Positions 39,871 through 51,488 of a DNA stretch of 64,000 nt are shown one piece after another. Below the pieces are notes generated by a model, which ran no database searches, was not told the DNA's origin, and saw only the letters and a list, made by a program, of their open reading frames with translations. The stretch's first letter is position 1. Every line of letters begins with the position of its first letter. This stretch comes from Pipra filicauda. Its lineage: Eukaryota > Chordata > Aves > Passeriformes > Pipridae. The DNA lies in contig NW_024104664.1 in NCBI RefSeq assembly GCF_003945595.2, positions 248,001 to 312,000 of the forward strand, written 5' to 3'. A program made the translations under genes and the position numbers.

Positions 39871-41340
39871 TGGGAGCTTCCTTGGACTGTATTATTTCCT
39901 AAGTTCCCATCTTTTCATTAATATTCCTGTAGCATTCATACAGTTTTGTCAGCTACGACAAGAAGTAGCCCTAATCAATTTAGATTTAATGGATTACAAG
40001 GCATAAAGGACTTGGAAATGCAAAAAGCACAGAAATGCAGCTTTTTAAGGACACAGAACCCCTCTGTGCAAGCAAAAACTTCAGGGCCTGCATTTCTGTG
40101 TACACAAATACATTCTTCAACATGAAAGATTGTGAGGTTGTTCTCCCCTTGTAGGTCATTACTTAAACAGGAATTCCAATCACTTCTATTTCAGGCCAGT
40201 TGCAGTTTTTCAGGTTTATCATGCCCTGATTCAGGCAGTAGAAAAAGGACCTCCAGTGTTACTCTACTGATACCCAAAACATGACACTGCACAGAATGGT
40301 GATAGTATGGCTCATTTTAATTTGAAGTATTTGTTGCTGCAGTCTTTATGAGAACAAAGGACTCTGATTATGCCGAAGAATTTATTTCCCTTTCCGACCA
40401 GTGTAGGTTTGCATTCATTATCTTAAAAAACTTCATTTGACAGGGGGCAAAGGGGGCAGAGTCTGTATGCAAATTAAAAGGTTTCTAAGAAAATTTTCTT
40501 CCCTTCAGCACCTTCAAGAATTAGTGGAAAATCCAGTCAGTTCCAGCTCCCATCTTTGACTCTACTGTCTTGTTTAACCTGAGTTATTGGAAAGAAATCC
40601 AAATCAGAGTGTAAAGGCTAACCATGATGTCTTCATAATCTCACAACTGAACTAATAATCAAAACCTACAAATAATTGAAATTGGCACCACATATCCTAC
40701 CCCTAAGAAGCAGAAAAATTATCTTCAAAATCTTTGGAATCCATAATAAAGCCAAATACCAGAAGTCAGCAGCACTCAATGGGACAGATAGGCATCCTGC
40801 TCTGTCCTTTCTTCTCTCCTCTGGCTATGAAGTTTTAATGTGTAACCTCCATTTAATCATCACCTTTGTCTCCTCTGCATAAGGGAATGTCAAGACCAGC
40901 TTTTATTACTGCAAATTTATTTCCCTCTTGATAAGCTCTCAGCCAAGAGGCAAATCAACAATCCGAGTTTGATTTCCCTTCTCCACCCCAGACTAATAGT
41001 ACTATAACTACAGCCAGGTCCAAACCTCTATTAAAATTAAATCTACCCCTTTGCCCAATAAGTGCCTCCAGCAGGACAAAATAAATCTAGGTAACTATGA
41101 GTAATGAAATCAAGCTGCAAAAAATTGAAAATACTTGTCAGTCCACAAGAACAAGTGATCTCTCTTTTGAACCCAATTCATATACAGCCTATAGCCACGG
41201 GACTTTTTTTTTTGGCTCACCTCCAAACCTACTTCAGCAGCAAAACAGACTAATACTTCTGCACCCAGGAAATCATTTTAAAGGCTTTTTTAACCTTCAA
41301 ACCACAGTTCAAAGATGTTGTCTGACCCAACTCATTTCCC

Positions 41341-41361
41341 GTTGGTCTCACTGAGACCAAC
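41341..41361. repeat. Perfect palindrome, 10-bp arms, 1-base centre
   Basis: GTTGGTCTCA is followed by a single C and then its exact reverse complement TGAGACCAAC. The flanking bases do not pair. It could extrude as a small cruciform or be a dimeric protein-binding site; no known site is recognised. Confidence 0.9.
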
Positions 41362-41420
41362 AAACACTTGGAGGTGCTTTGCCTAAGGCATCCAGCCAGG
41401 AACACTCCTTGTTGGCAGGA

Positions 41421-41454
41421 GCAGTACCCTTTTGGATGGGCAGTACCCTTTTGG
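41421..41454 (+). repeat. 15-bp direct duplication, period 19
   Basis: GCAGTACCCTTTTGG occurs at 41421-41435 and again, exactly, at 41440-41454. It lies about 60 bases right of the palindrome at 41341-41361. This is probably a recent local slippage duplication. Confidence 0.9.
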
Positions 41455-44400
41455 TCAGGAAAATCCTGACCACATCCACACTGATCTCACTGGCTGCTGC
41501 TTAACAGCCAGGAATATCTCAGTTGCAAACTGGGAAACTCTTACAAGTGACAGGAAAAACATTGAGCTTTCTAACATCATCCGATCACTTCTGAATCAAA
41601 TGAAATCTTTTCCACTGATACAAAGGAATTGATGTAAAACAGTTCAAATATCTCCTGTAATTAAAAATGTTATTCTAACTAGAAAATTCACTGTAAAGCC
41701 ACTTGTGATTTATAGGATATTTTATGTCATGCCATTGTAATAATTTGTACTACAGTGCTCATGTAAATACATACAGATAGAAAATTTAAGTCACTTTTTT
41801 ACATTCAAAATGTGCCTCACTAGTAAGTTTTCCACCTCAGGATGTGGAGTGCTTATTTCACTGGAAAACATGAGGTTAATCCAGGTCTAGATCAGAATGC
41901 AAAGGAAGAGGAGAAATCAGAACAGGAAAAGAGCCCTCTGTGACATGCAACTACATTGTGTGAAGAAGTGTGATCTGGGTTACTTTTAAAACAGCACAGT
42001 ACTGCCAGTTTGACACATTCACAAATCATGAGCCAGATCCCCAGGAATTCTAAACATGGCTTAAGAACCATGAATTCTACAAAATTAAAATAGTGTGGAT
42101 TTCCTGTTATTTCCCTATGTGTACTTAAGCCACTGGGATCACATTTCAAGCTACATTTTCCCTGCAGCCCTGTAGGCTAAAAAGATCTCTCCTCTATTTC
42201 ACTTTAACACAGAAAGCTGAGATTTTCCTGCACTCACTCCCAGGGCTGGGACCACAGCACAGACACTAATTGCCAGTGTTGGAAATGCGGAGGCTTGGGA
42301 GAGGAGAGCTCTGCACAGGCTTTGACCCCGGGACTCATCTCTGCTGTTTGGAAAAAAACGAAATAATGAATGAAACGAGAAATTACTGTTGAGGGAATAG
42401 ATCCTTCCAGGAATAATCAAGCTGATTGTTCATCTGCCTGTCATTGTATTTCAGGACAAGTTTTAGTTGTGTGAAATTACTGTAGTACTATGGATAGAAA
42501 TGGTGAACTAAACAACTATGCCAGAGACAGCAACAGAGGTTTTAGAGAGTCCCCAAATGATTGGTGTTACCAACTGAATCCTACAAAATTCACTCTAACT
42601 TGTATCACAATAGAATTCCTTGGAAAGATGTTACAAAGGTTCAGAAAAAACAGCACCTGGCTCTGCTGACACCTCTTTGTTCCAAGCAGTCACACCCAAG
42701 ATTGTTTAATGGCAAAGAAGAGGGTAAGAAACAGCATAACTAAACCCCCCAAAATTAACTTCATGAAACTCAATTTTTCTTAGTTAGTAAGAAAATAAAC
42801 TCTTAATCAAAACCAGCATGACACTGCTTTTAATTCTATCCCCTAACTGTGAGAAGAGCAATTTAGCATCATGCAATACAATATTAGACTGACCTCCAGA
42901 ATAAGGCAATCAAAATTATATTAAAATGTTATCAATTTGCAAACACTAATTAAGGAGCACCAAGCAGGTAAGAATACTAATCTGTTGCTAAATCACTGAC
43001 AACCAATTTGTTGTCTAAGGCTTCATATCTCACCCATGGTTTCCTTAACTTTTGGATCAGTTCTCCTCTCTGAAGACTTACAATTTAAATTTTATCACTT
43101 CTTTAAAATATTCCATATATTTTTAAGTATTTCACATACTTAATACTGGGGAAAAAAAAAAAAACAAACAGTAAAATCACTAAACAATCATGTGTGGGAG
43201 AAAATCAACTAATGCCTAAACTAAGGTATCAAGAGGATTAAAAGGGACAGAGGCAGAGTGTGCATCTGATTGAAGTTATAGAAGTAAGAGGAGAGTTGGA
43301 GTTGACTAGAGGTTTGAAGATTTGTTTTGCTTTTCTGTTAAAGCAGCTACATCACAAATGCCCTACAGTTTTTCCAGTATCAAAAGTTCTGTTTTACTCA
43401 GGTGCAATTTAAGGTAAAGACCTTTATAAAACAGCAGATGCTGCTGGATAACAGATAATAGATGTGTAAGTAGATCTCCACTGTTGCCTCTCACAGCAGG
43501 CCAGCAATTCCCAAGTCTATTCCCTCACTCACCTCGGAGTCTCCTATTTGTGCCCTGCTCTTGTGTGGACCCCACTTGCTCCACTCCCACCAACAGTCTC
43601 AGGCCTGTGCTCCAGCAGGTTCCTTTGCTGACCATACCCAGCTGCTCACAACATGTTACCATCTCATTTCTATAATAAAATCATGAAGAAATCACATATC
43701 TACTGAAATAGTGGCGTCTTCAGCAGCGAAGTGCTGATGAGAATTTTTAATGGAGTAAATACCTGCAGCTGACTACTGTTCCTCAATGCAGCCTTCAGAC
43801 AAGATACTTGGTTAAATCAAGCACATTCTACATACTTTAAAAATACGGACAGGTGTAATGTATGCCCTGGTGCTGACAACTCCAAAGAAACAAGTGCAGT
43901 CAGTAAGTAACTGCAGTAACAGACAGGTAGCTGACATATTTTGTGAGGGAGAAAATGGGTGGATTTCTCCAGGGCAGTTCCATCCCCTGCAGTCATTATC
44001 ACATATGGACATGTTTGTTACACTGAGTGCTTGGTGTTTGCATATTCTGTGAGGATTTTATTTAACTGACATCTACAAAAATAAACTATATTACCACCAA
44101 CCTAAATACATGGCTTTGAATTCTGTCTTTTCTTTTCCCAGTCCTATTACAAGAGAGTTTGAATGAGGTATCAACAGGCATGATGGGATGGCACAGCTCA
44201 CAGAATGTACCTCTTGAAGAGGTGATGGTATTTCTGCTGTCACAGGCCATACCAAATTAAACCCATCATCACTTCAAACCTGTGCCCTAAGGAACAGGCA
44301 CCATGCCAGTCAAGCAGATGGGCCAGGAGTGCACACAGCCAAGGGACATTGTTATGTGCATTAAATGTTTGTTGAGGGCAAGGTTCCCAATCTTGAATAA

Positions 44401-45002
44401 TGAATTAGCTAATCAAGGATCCTCTCTCCATATGCAAAAGGTATCATCAAGGCCTGTAACAGCTTACCTGTTAAAAAACAAAACTTCATAGCATCTATGA
44501 GAAGCAAAGGAGAGGCTAAATCCTTGATGGCAACAAAGCCTTGTGAGACATATTTCTAATAACATTCTCATCCCCCTTAAGGGTTTCTGCCAGAAGCCAA
44601 GTACATTTGAGGAGCACAGGGAAAGTCCTGAAGCCCAGATCGTTGAGTCCAGAGAACAGTAACATAAAAATGCTCAGTAAATAAATTCAGAGTCACCTGA
44701 AGAAACCAGGTGTCATTATTGTCATTTCTTTTTTCTTGTTCAAGAGGCTTATTTGCACTTTACTTTAGTAATTGTGTTCAACAAAACTGCTTCCTTTAAT
44801 TAGTGATTTCAGTCCATTTGCACAAGACAGGTAGATAATTACACAAGTGTGAGGAGTACATTTCAAGGAAAATGCAGTTCTCCCACCTGCTTCTTCAAAG
44901 TCAGCACAAATCTTGCCTGAATTTGTACCCAGACAAAACCAATTGCTTTAACGCATGTAAACTGTTCCATAGACCAAGGAAGCCTGACATTTCCTATCCT
45001 AA

Positions 45003-45028
45003 CAAAAAAAAAAGGAAAAAAAAAAAAT
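45003..45028 (+). repeat. A-rich low-complexity run
   Basis: Two A runs of about ten and twelve residues are separated by GG. No polyadenylation signal or retroposed body is identified to the left. Confidence 0.8.
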
Positions 45029-45208
45029 CAATATTTTTTTGCTTTAGGGAGGACTACAGATGTTTATTTTCCTCTTCCTTGAATTTCCACTTGTTTAATT
45101 CCTCTAATTTCTTCACTTGGGTAATGGAATGTACTGTGTTTGGAGAGCCCTAGTTCAAGAGTCATAAAACCATTCTGAAGACTCTCCAGCTACTGAATTG
45201 TTCAAAGG

Positions 45209-45233
45209 ATTTGTGACCGTAGGGGTCACAAAT
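45209..45233. repeat. Perfect inverted repeat, 10-bp arms, 5-base loop
   Basis: ATTTGTGACC at 45209-45218 and GGTCACAAAT at 45224-45233 are exact reverse complements around GTAGG. The arms contain TGACC and GGTCA, which are nuclear-receptor half-sites in everted arrangement. Binding is inference only. Confidence 0.9.
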
Positions 45234-48200
45234 GGCTCTATGCATGCCTAGAACTACTAGGAAGAAAGATCAGTATGTTATTCAGGAGCAAAGCACCCAC
45301 GTTTCTCCTCAGAATTATCAGGATTCTTCTAAGGAAAATGCTTAGATTGACTAAATTAGTACAATCTATCAAATGGCAACATCACAAACACGAAAGCCCT
45401 CCAAGCAGCACATTTAGGCTTAACAAGCATCAGACTGTGATTAGCAAGAGTCACCAAACCTCATCGCAGAGGAAGCATTGATTGCACCCCACTCCAGATG
45501 TTATTAATGTTATCTGGAGACCTGCTGCTGCCAGTCAAGCCAAAGCTACTCTCCTCCAGTGGCTCAATCAACTGACATGATATGGCTGCAGATGTTCCAA
45601 AACAGCTGTTGTTTTAAAAAGAACTAAACTGGTGAGAACTACAGATGCGTTTTTCACCTTACTTTTAAGCAGCTCTTGACTGCAGAGTCCCCTGTGTGTG
45701 CCTGTGGTTAGTGACCAGTTATGCTGTGCAAGAGATTAACAATTACAAAAAAACAATTACAGGATTTGCAGCAAGCAAAACAAAAGTTAGGTTTTCACAG
45801 ATCAATGCACCAGGCTATTCCATTCACAGATATCATAGCAAAGGGATGGCCAAGGACCCAGAAAATACATTTGCTGAAACTTTGGAACCCCAAATTTCAG
45901 TAGACCTCAAGGCAGCTCTCTTTACTGCCAAATTACTTACTGAAATCTGTGTTCAGACTTCACTGTTCATTGTCCACAAAATACCCTGTAGCTTTCAAGT
46001 GGCAGGACTGGAATCCTTTGTTTCAGCTCGAGAACAAGCAACAGTGACCTGCTTAGCACAGTCTCCAAAGCCTCCAACTCCTTTGGCTTGATCTGAACAT
46101 TTCTACTCAGGAGCACAGTGTGGCTTGGACTTTCCAAGCCAGGATCTGTGGTCTCACAGGGTTTGTGATCAGCAACTGTGATCAGACCATCTTGCTTTCC
46201 CCATATCACTAGATATGGAGGAAATCGTGGAACAACCCACATGTGGAAAAGATTACTTACATTATAAAAAATGAGAATACAAATGACAGTCACATCACTG
46301 GCTGGTATGAACTAATGTAATTAACAACTGGGTATTTTACCCTCCAGGATATCTATAACTCTAAAATCTTTCACCAAATAATACCTCCACAGACAGTTGC
46401 ATTGTTCACAGATGCCTATCACAGCTATCTTTCAATAAGAGGGTAGTAAAAAGCAGAACAGCTGACACTTAGAGGGGTTGAATCTGAAGGAAACTGTTTT
46501 TTTTTTCTTTAAAACAATGAAAAAGAATGAACTCTCACTTCAAAAATACCTTTTTATTGGTAAAAGTTGCAAGATAGGATGTAGACTGAATTTTATCCCA
46601 ACCTTGTCACTATGTAGGATAGTGGTGTTTGCCCATGTGCTTTCAGCTATATGATTTAAGAATTCAGCTTCACTGTGCACTCAAGGGGAAAAGGCAGGTT
46701 TTCCTGGAGACCACGTCAGAACAGCTAAATTATCTCCCTGTCTCTGAAGCTCATTCTGGAGGCTCTTCCTCTGCTTTCCCCAGCTTTCTAAAAGCCTATT
46801 CTTACAAATTCCTTGTTGCACCTGTCCTCTGCTCCTTATTCTAAGACTCCTGAAGAAATAAAAATAACTGACTGGCTGCACCAAGCACTGTGCCACTTTC
46901 AAGTATTCTGACAGGTCTCACATGGGCTGCAGATACTGGGATATTGAAAAGTAACTCACAGCAATGAAGATGCAGCAGAATTCATGCTGGACATCAGCCA
47001 GAGAAATAACCAGGATGAGGTACTAGTCTTTTGTGAAATGAAGACGAGATATCTTTTATTTCCCTCCAAGCCTATTGCATATCAGTCTAAAAACTGAGAA
47101 AATTAGGGTTTTGCAGTAGAGCAATCCAAACAAAACACATGATGCAGCTGCTTTTGTGATTTCACCTCTTGGCCAGAAAGCATTTTGCAAAATCAGCCAT
47201 TTCTTGATAATTAAAAATCTTCAACCAGTCATAGCAACAAATTAGATAATCCAGGTGCTTGGCCTTCCTGCTTGGACTTCTTCTAAATTTTAACAAAATA
47301 CTATCAACCAACACTTTTTTTTTTTTCTACCAGAACCTATTGTAGGTTTTTTGTCTTCCAAAAGGAACTTACTATTACTAGAGCTTAAGTTTGTCACCAG
47401 TTGCATATTAAAAAATGCCTGTGTTAGAGACAAAGTGCTTTCCATTTCCTATTCCCATCTGCAATGAAACTGGAGGCTCTGCCAACGGACTATAAGCCAG
47501 TGATTGGACGTGGTCTTCCCAGTCTTTGTGGCTAGATCAGTGGAATGCACAGGCTGTTCTGAGAATTCACATGCTGAAAGAAGGACTTAGGTTTTATATA
47601 TTTGGTATTTTGTTAGCAGATGGAGGTGACAGCTAGTGAGCTGTCTTCTCTTTCCAATACTTTTCTGATTCAAGCTTTTTACATGAAGGAACCATCATAT
47701 GTGTTATACATGTTCCCTGTGTTTGCCCATATCAAGTAGAAAAAGATACGTTGTGAACCAAAACAAATTTTCTTGAAAAATAAAGAAAAGCTTCCTAGGA
47801 ACCTGCATGTTCCATGATCCTGTCCATATCCACCTTTTTCCCCACTCCTCTTTTTCTTTTTTTATTTAGCCGCCTCACCTTCTTTGTCTTTCCCTCCATG
47901 CTGTCTGTGTTGGCATGAGCAGGAATGAGAAGAGCTCACATCCTCACAGCAAACCAGCCATAATCAGATACTGTTGTAACAGCAATATAAATTCTCAAAA
48001 GCCAAAATTAGTACAACGTGGCCACCAACAGCACACTCATCAAAGCCAGGAGGGAATAATCTGGCATCTGCAGAACTTGGGCAGCCAGCAGACCTAAGGT
48101 GGAAGGAACCCATGCATTCCCACAGGGAAAAAGGGTTACCATGCTCATTCTGTGACACTAACCCTCACCACTCTTTCACCCTTTCCATCTACATACTCAG

Positions 48201-49242
48201 TTTGGTCCCAAAACCACTTCTGACAGAACACTCCTGAGTACATACCCTCTGCAGCTCTTTCTACCACAAGTTTGGGCTTCAAAAATGAAATAGATTCAGT
48301 TCTGAAAATTCTATTAGGTACCTAAATCTTACTTCAAGAATTAAAACCCTTCCAGTGGGGTTCCTTTGCTTTTGTTTGTCTTTATACCACCATGCACACT
48401 TCTGGGTTGTCTGCAACGTAATAAGGGAAAATTATTGCTAAATAGGCTGTCAAGTTTTCACATCTTTAACAGAAAATGTGTATTGTTTAAAGCAAAAGAG
48501 AGTGGGGGGCAGGGTGGGGGAAGAGACTGACATACCTAGTCTGAAAAATCCTTTGCCTCTTTTGCTTACCTGCCAGAGCTGAACTACAGGAACTTTGTGT
48601 TGCCTATTGTATTTGATGACTTCCCTAACACCTAAAGCACTCAAAGGAATGCAGCTTAGGGCTGTTTCAGGTGTTATTTATGTTACCAGCTATTCTTGGG
48701 AAATCAGAGGACTGTGAGGCCCCAAACTCAGGTCTTGCAGGGTAAGAAATTTTCAGTTCTCTCTTAAATAACAGTAATCTCAAAGGACTTAGAACTGTAT
48801 TGTTCCAGTCAGTGGGAGATTTGACACTGAATTTTTTGAGAACAAGCCAGGGTCCTAGGAAGTAGTTAATTAACATCTCTCCAGGAACTCTGAAAATTTC
48901 CTTTCTCATGAATTTTACAGAAGTATGTTGAGTGATCGGTGATTCTCAGATTTCATGTCTGCATATGGAGTATTCTCCAGTCTTTGGCAAGACCACATCT
49001 CTATTGCCACTGCTTTTCTTTTTCTTTTTTTTTCAACCAGACATTTGTTTTTGTAAGCCCGGGAGAACTATGTTTAGGAGTAAATATTGTGAAACTAAAA
49101 AATCCTTTGAATAGAAAGCTTAATTGAATAACCAGAAACACCACTTTGTATTGTGGCTTTGTTGTTCATAAATTAAGAGTTAACGTTGGGGAACCTGAAT
49201 AGGAAGTGTTTGAACTGTGATTTTCCTGCCTCTCTTTCAGAC

Positions 49243-49330
49243 CCAAGCAATACTCTTGCTTGGTTTATGCTCTCTTTGGGCAAAACTCTGGCCCCACTGA
49301 ACTCAGTGGGAGCACTGCCATTTATTTCAG
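49243..49330. repeat. Ancient amniote interspersed repeat, self-complementary core
   Basis: CCCACTGA at 49293-49300 and TCAGTGGG at 49303-49310 form a perfect 8-bp inverted repeat. It is preceded by GGGCAAAACTCTGG and followed by AGCACTGCCATTTATTTCAG. A second small inverted repeat, CCAAGCA/TGCTTGG, sits at 49243-49263. From memory this resembles the dispersed sauropsid repeat with GGCAAAACTCCCACTGA followed by TTCAATGGGAG. It is the clearest of the three or four copies in the window. Confidence 0.5.
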
Positions 49331-50066
49331 CAAGGCCAGTACTTCCTTTCCAGTCTCTTGGAAGGTTCTGTGGGGTACGTGCAAGTCAGCCTGCAAACAG
49401 TAATTAACTGTACTTCTCCCTTTCTGTAAATCATTGTGACTTCCCAGGAGTACAGAAAATAGAAATGTTTCTGCTTTGTGTCTTTCTCTTTAAGCTGCGT
49501 GAAGATGTTAATAAATAACCAACAGTGTTGCAGGCAACTGTTATGAACTTCCACTGAAATGGAGGATATGCCTTTAAATAGCACTAAACAAACCCCTGTG
49601 TTCTTCCATGAGTCACTACAACTTGGAAACGGCCTTTTTTTTCCAGACCACCTGAAAAGTAAAGGCAAATCCTTCCCACCCGTGGCCAGCTAGTCTTTCT
49701 CTTGCAAAGCTGCAAAGGTTTTAAAGGGAGCACCTGGATCAGAGGCTCTGAAACCACTGAGCACACACAGCCACACTGGAAACTTTGGCAGGGGGGGCTC
49801 AACTCACAGCCTCATTGTAACCAACCTCCTCTTCAAGTAAACTAAGAGCCCATTTTACTGGTCAAACTCAGAAAACAAGAAAGCATGAAACTGGAATGGA
49901 CTAAGTTATGACAATGGCTTGCTCAGCACAGCTAAGCAGGCACCACGTTTATCTTGTACAAAATACAACTAAAGTAACTCATGGTAGAACATATTTGCTC
50001 TATCCCAGCATTAAAAGCACCACCATGGTTGTGTCACATCTCAGAGCAACTACCTGTCAGACCATG

Positions 50067-50200
50067 ATCACAGAACTGTTGGAAGGGACCTCCGGAGATC
50101 ATCCAGTCCAACTCCTCTGCCAAGAGTCACCTGGAGCAGGTGACACAGGAACACACCCAGGGGAGTTTGAATGTCTCCAGTGTGATAGCAGAGAGATTCC
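50067..50200 (-). mobile_element. CR1 LINE 3' tip fragment
   Basis: On the + strand it begins ATCACAGAACTGTTGGAAGG and continues GACCTCCGGAGATCATCC, AGTCCAACTCCTCTGCC, GTCACCTGGAGCAGG, ACACAGGAACACACCCAG and TTTGAATGTCTCCAG. These are successive words of the avian CR1 3' end, read on the minus strand. Only about 130 bases are left before similarity stops, so the copy is strongly 5'-truncated. It belongs to the same broad subtype as the older CR1 at 9713/10167 and is better preserved. The open frame running through it on the + strand is not a gene. Confidence 0.9.
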
Positions 50201-51453
50201 TTGTCACACGGAGGAACTACTCTCTGCTTTCTCTCAGATAAAAGTGTATTTATTTAGGTAGGAAAAAAAAAATAGCCTGCAATGACTGTTGTTGAGTTCT
50301 GGTATCTACTGTGTCATCATCCAAAAACATCTTTATCAGAAGTCATCCTTCCACTCAGTCAGCCCAAAACCAGGGGGAAAACCGATCTTCCAATTTTGTT
50401 TGCCCAGTCCTCAGCCACACTGACCATCTATTCACTCTTACAAATTAAAGTATTTTTGTAACATGTGATTTCTCCCTATTGGAAAGAGGAAGACACAACC
50501 CCTCATCTCCACAAGGAATAACCTTATTCAATGGCATTTTCATAGGCTTCAGTCTATTTAAGGACTTTGTAAAAAAGACATTGAAATATAACAGTACCAT
50601 TTTGCAACTCTTCTCCATCTCTCCATGCTGTCCATCAGGTCTGATGCTTTAGTCATAAAATTAAGTTTGGGGTGATCTCAGAACCTGTATGGACTGTATA
50701 TGTTCACAGTCAGGCTCAGTTTAGTTCCTGCTCCTTGAAAGGTGAGCAGATAAATGAGGTGCAAGAGGATGTTGATAACACTTTCAAAAACTTCTCTGCA
50801 AACTAGAGCTTACTGAATCCAAGGAGACCAGCCAGTGTAGAAAATACAACTCGTGTTTTACATCTAACTCCATGCAAAGTTTGAGTCTTGCGTAAAATGA
50901 TCCTATACTGTGGAGAGTTTGGAGGGAATTTTGCCTCAGATCAAAAACTGAACATCCTACTGGGCAAACAGGCTGGCAAGTAACTAAGGGTCGAGATAAT
51001 TTTTTTTAATATGGCAAAATTCAATATGTACTTACATTGTTCCTTTCCTGCAAAAGAAGAGTATATATGGATGCCTTAACAGGAAAAAATGTTTCCTCAC
51101 ACCATGCCCAGGCCTTATCCTACATGGGCTCAATCTGCTCGTGCCTTGGCTTCTTGGCTATAAGAGACACCCTAGAGTCAGCATAGCAAATTCCTCCTCT
51201 CCTGAATATTATTGTAAGCCCTTTTAATTATATCTTTTTCCTCTTCCATGTCCTGGGATTTCTAGAGGTCAGTGGAACTGCTGAAGTAGGTGTTCTCCAT
51301 TTAGGTTGGGAACTTGGTGTGTTTATCTAGGCTTTCATGTCTTCTTTCTGCTCCTGGCCTCTTTGCCTCAGGACTTCCTAAACCATAAAAACTCCTACCA
51401 AATCTCCTCTCTTCAGGTTCATTGCTCTCAAGTGTGACAATCCCCGAGGTTGT

Positions 51454-51488
51454 CCTCCTTGAATTTTGCTTATCCCTCCTTGAATTTT
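51454..51488 (+). repeat. 14-bp direct duplication, period 21
   Basis: CCTCCTTGAATTTT at 51454-51467 recurs exactly at 51475-51488. It is a local duplication with no associated element. Confidence 0.85.

Larger units (their letters stand above)
39871..50066. other. Gene-free unique DNA with short palindromes
   Basis: No exon or RNA gene is recognised. The longest frame, 45696-46091 (131 codons), starts without an ATG and has no recognisable family features. Notable short structures are a 21-base palindrome at 41341-41361, a direct duplication at 41421-41454, a 10-bp hairpin at 45209-45233, A-rich runs at 43148-43162 and 45003-45028, a G-rich run at 48504-48520 and an ancient repeat at 49243-49330. 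Confidence 0.65.

Noticed and set aside
45696..46091. 131-codon frame on the + strand
   Set aside because: No ATG start, no recognisable domain, a 108-codon frame opposite it, and length within chance expectation.
49908..50261. 117-codon + strand frame
   Set aside because: It reads through a CR1 3' end, antisense to the element, so it is repeat noise.
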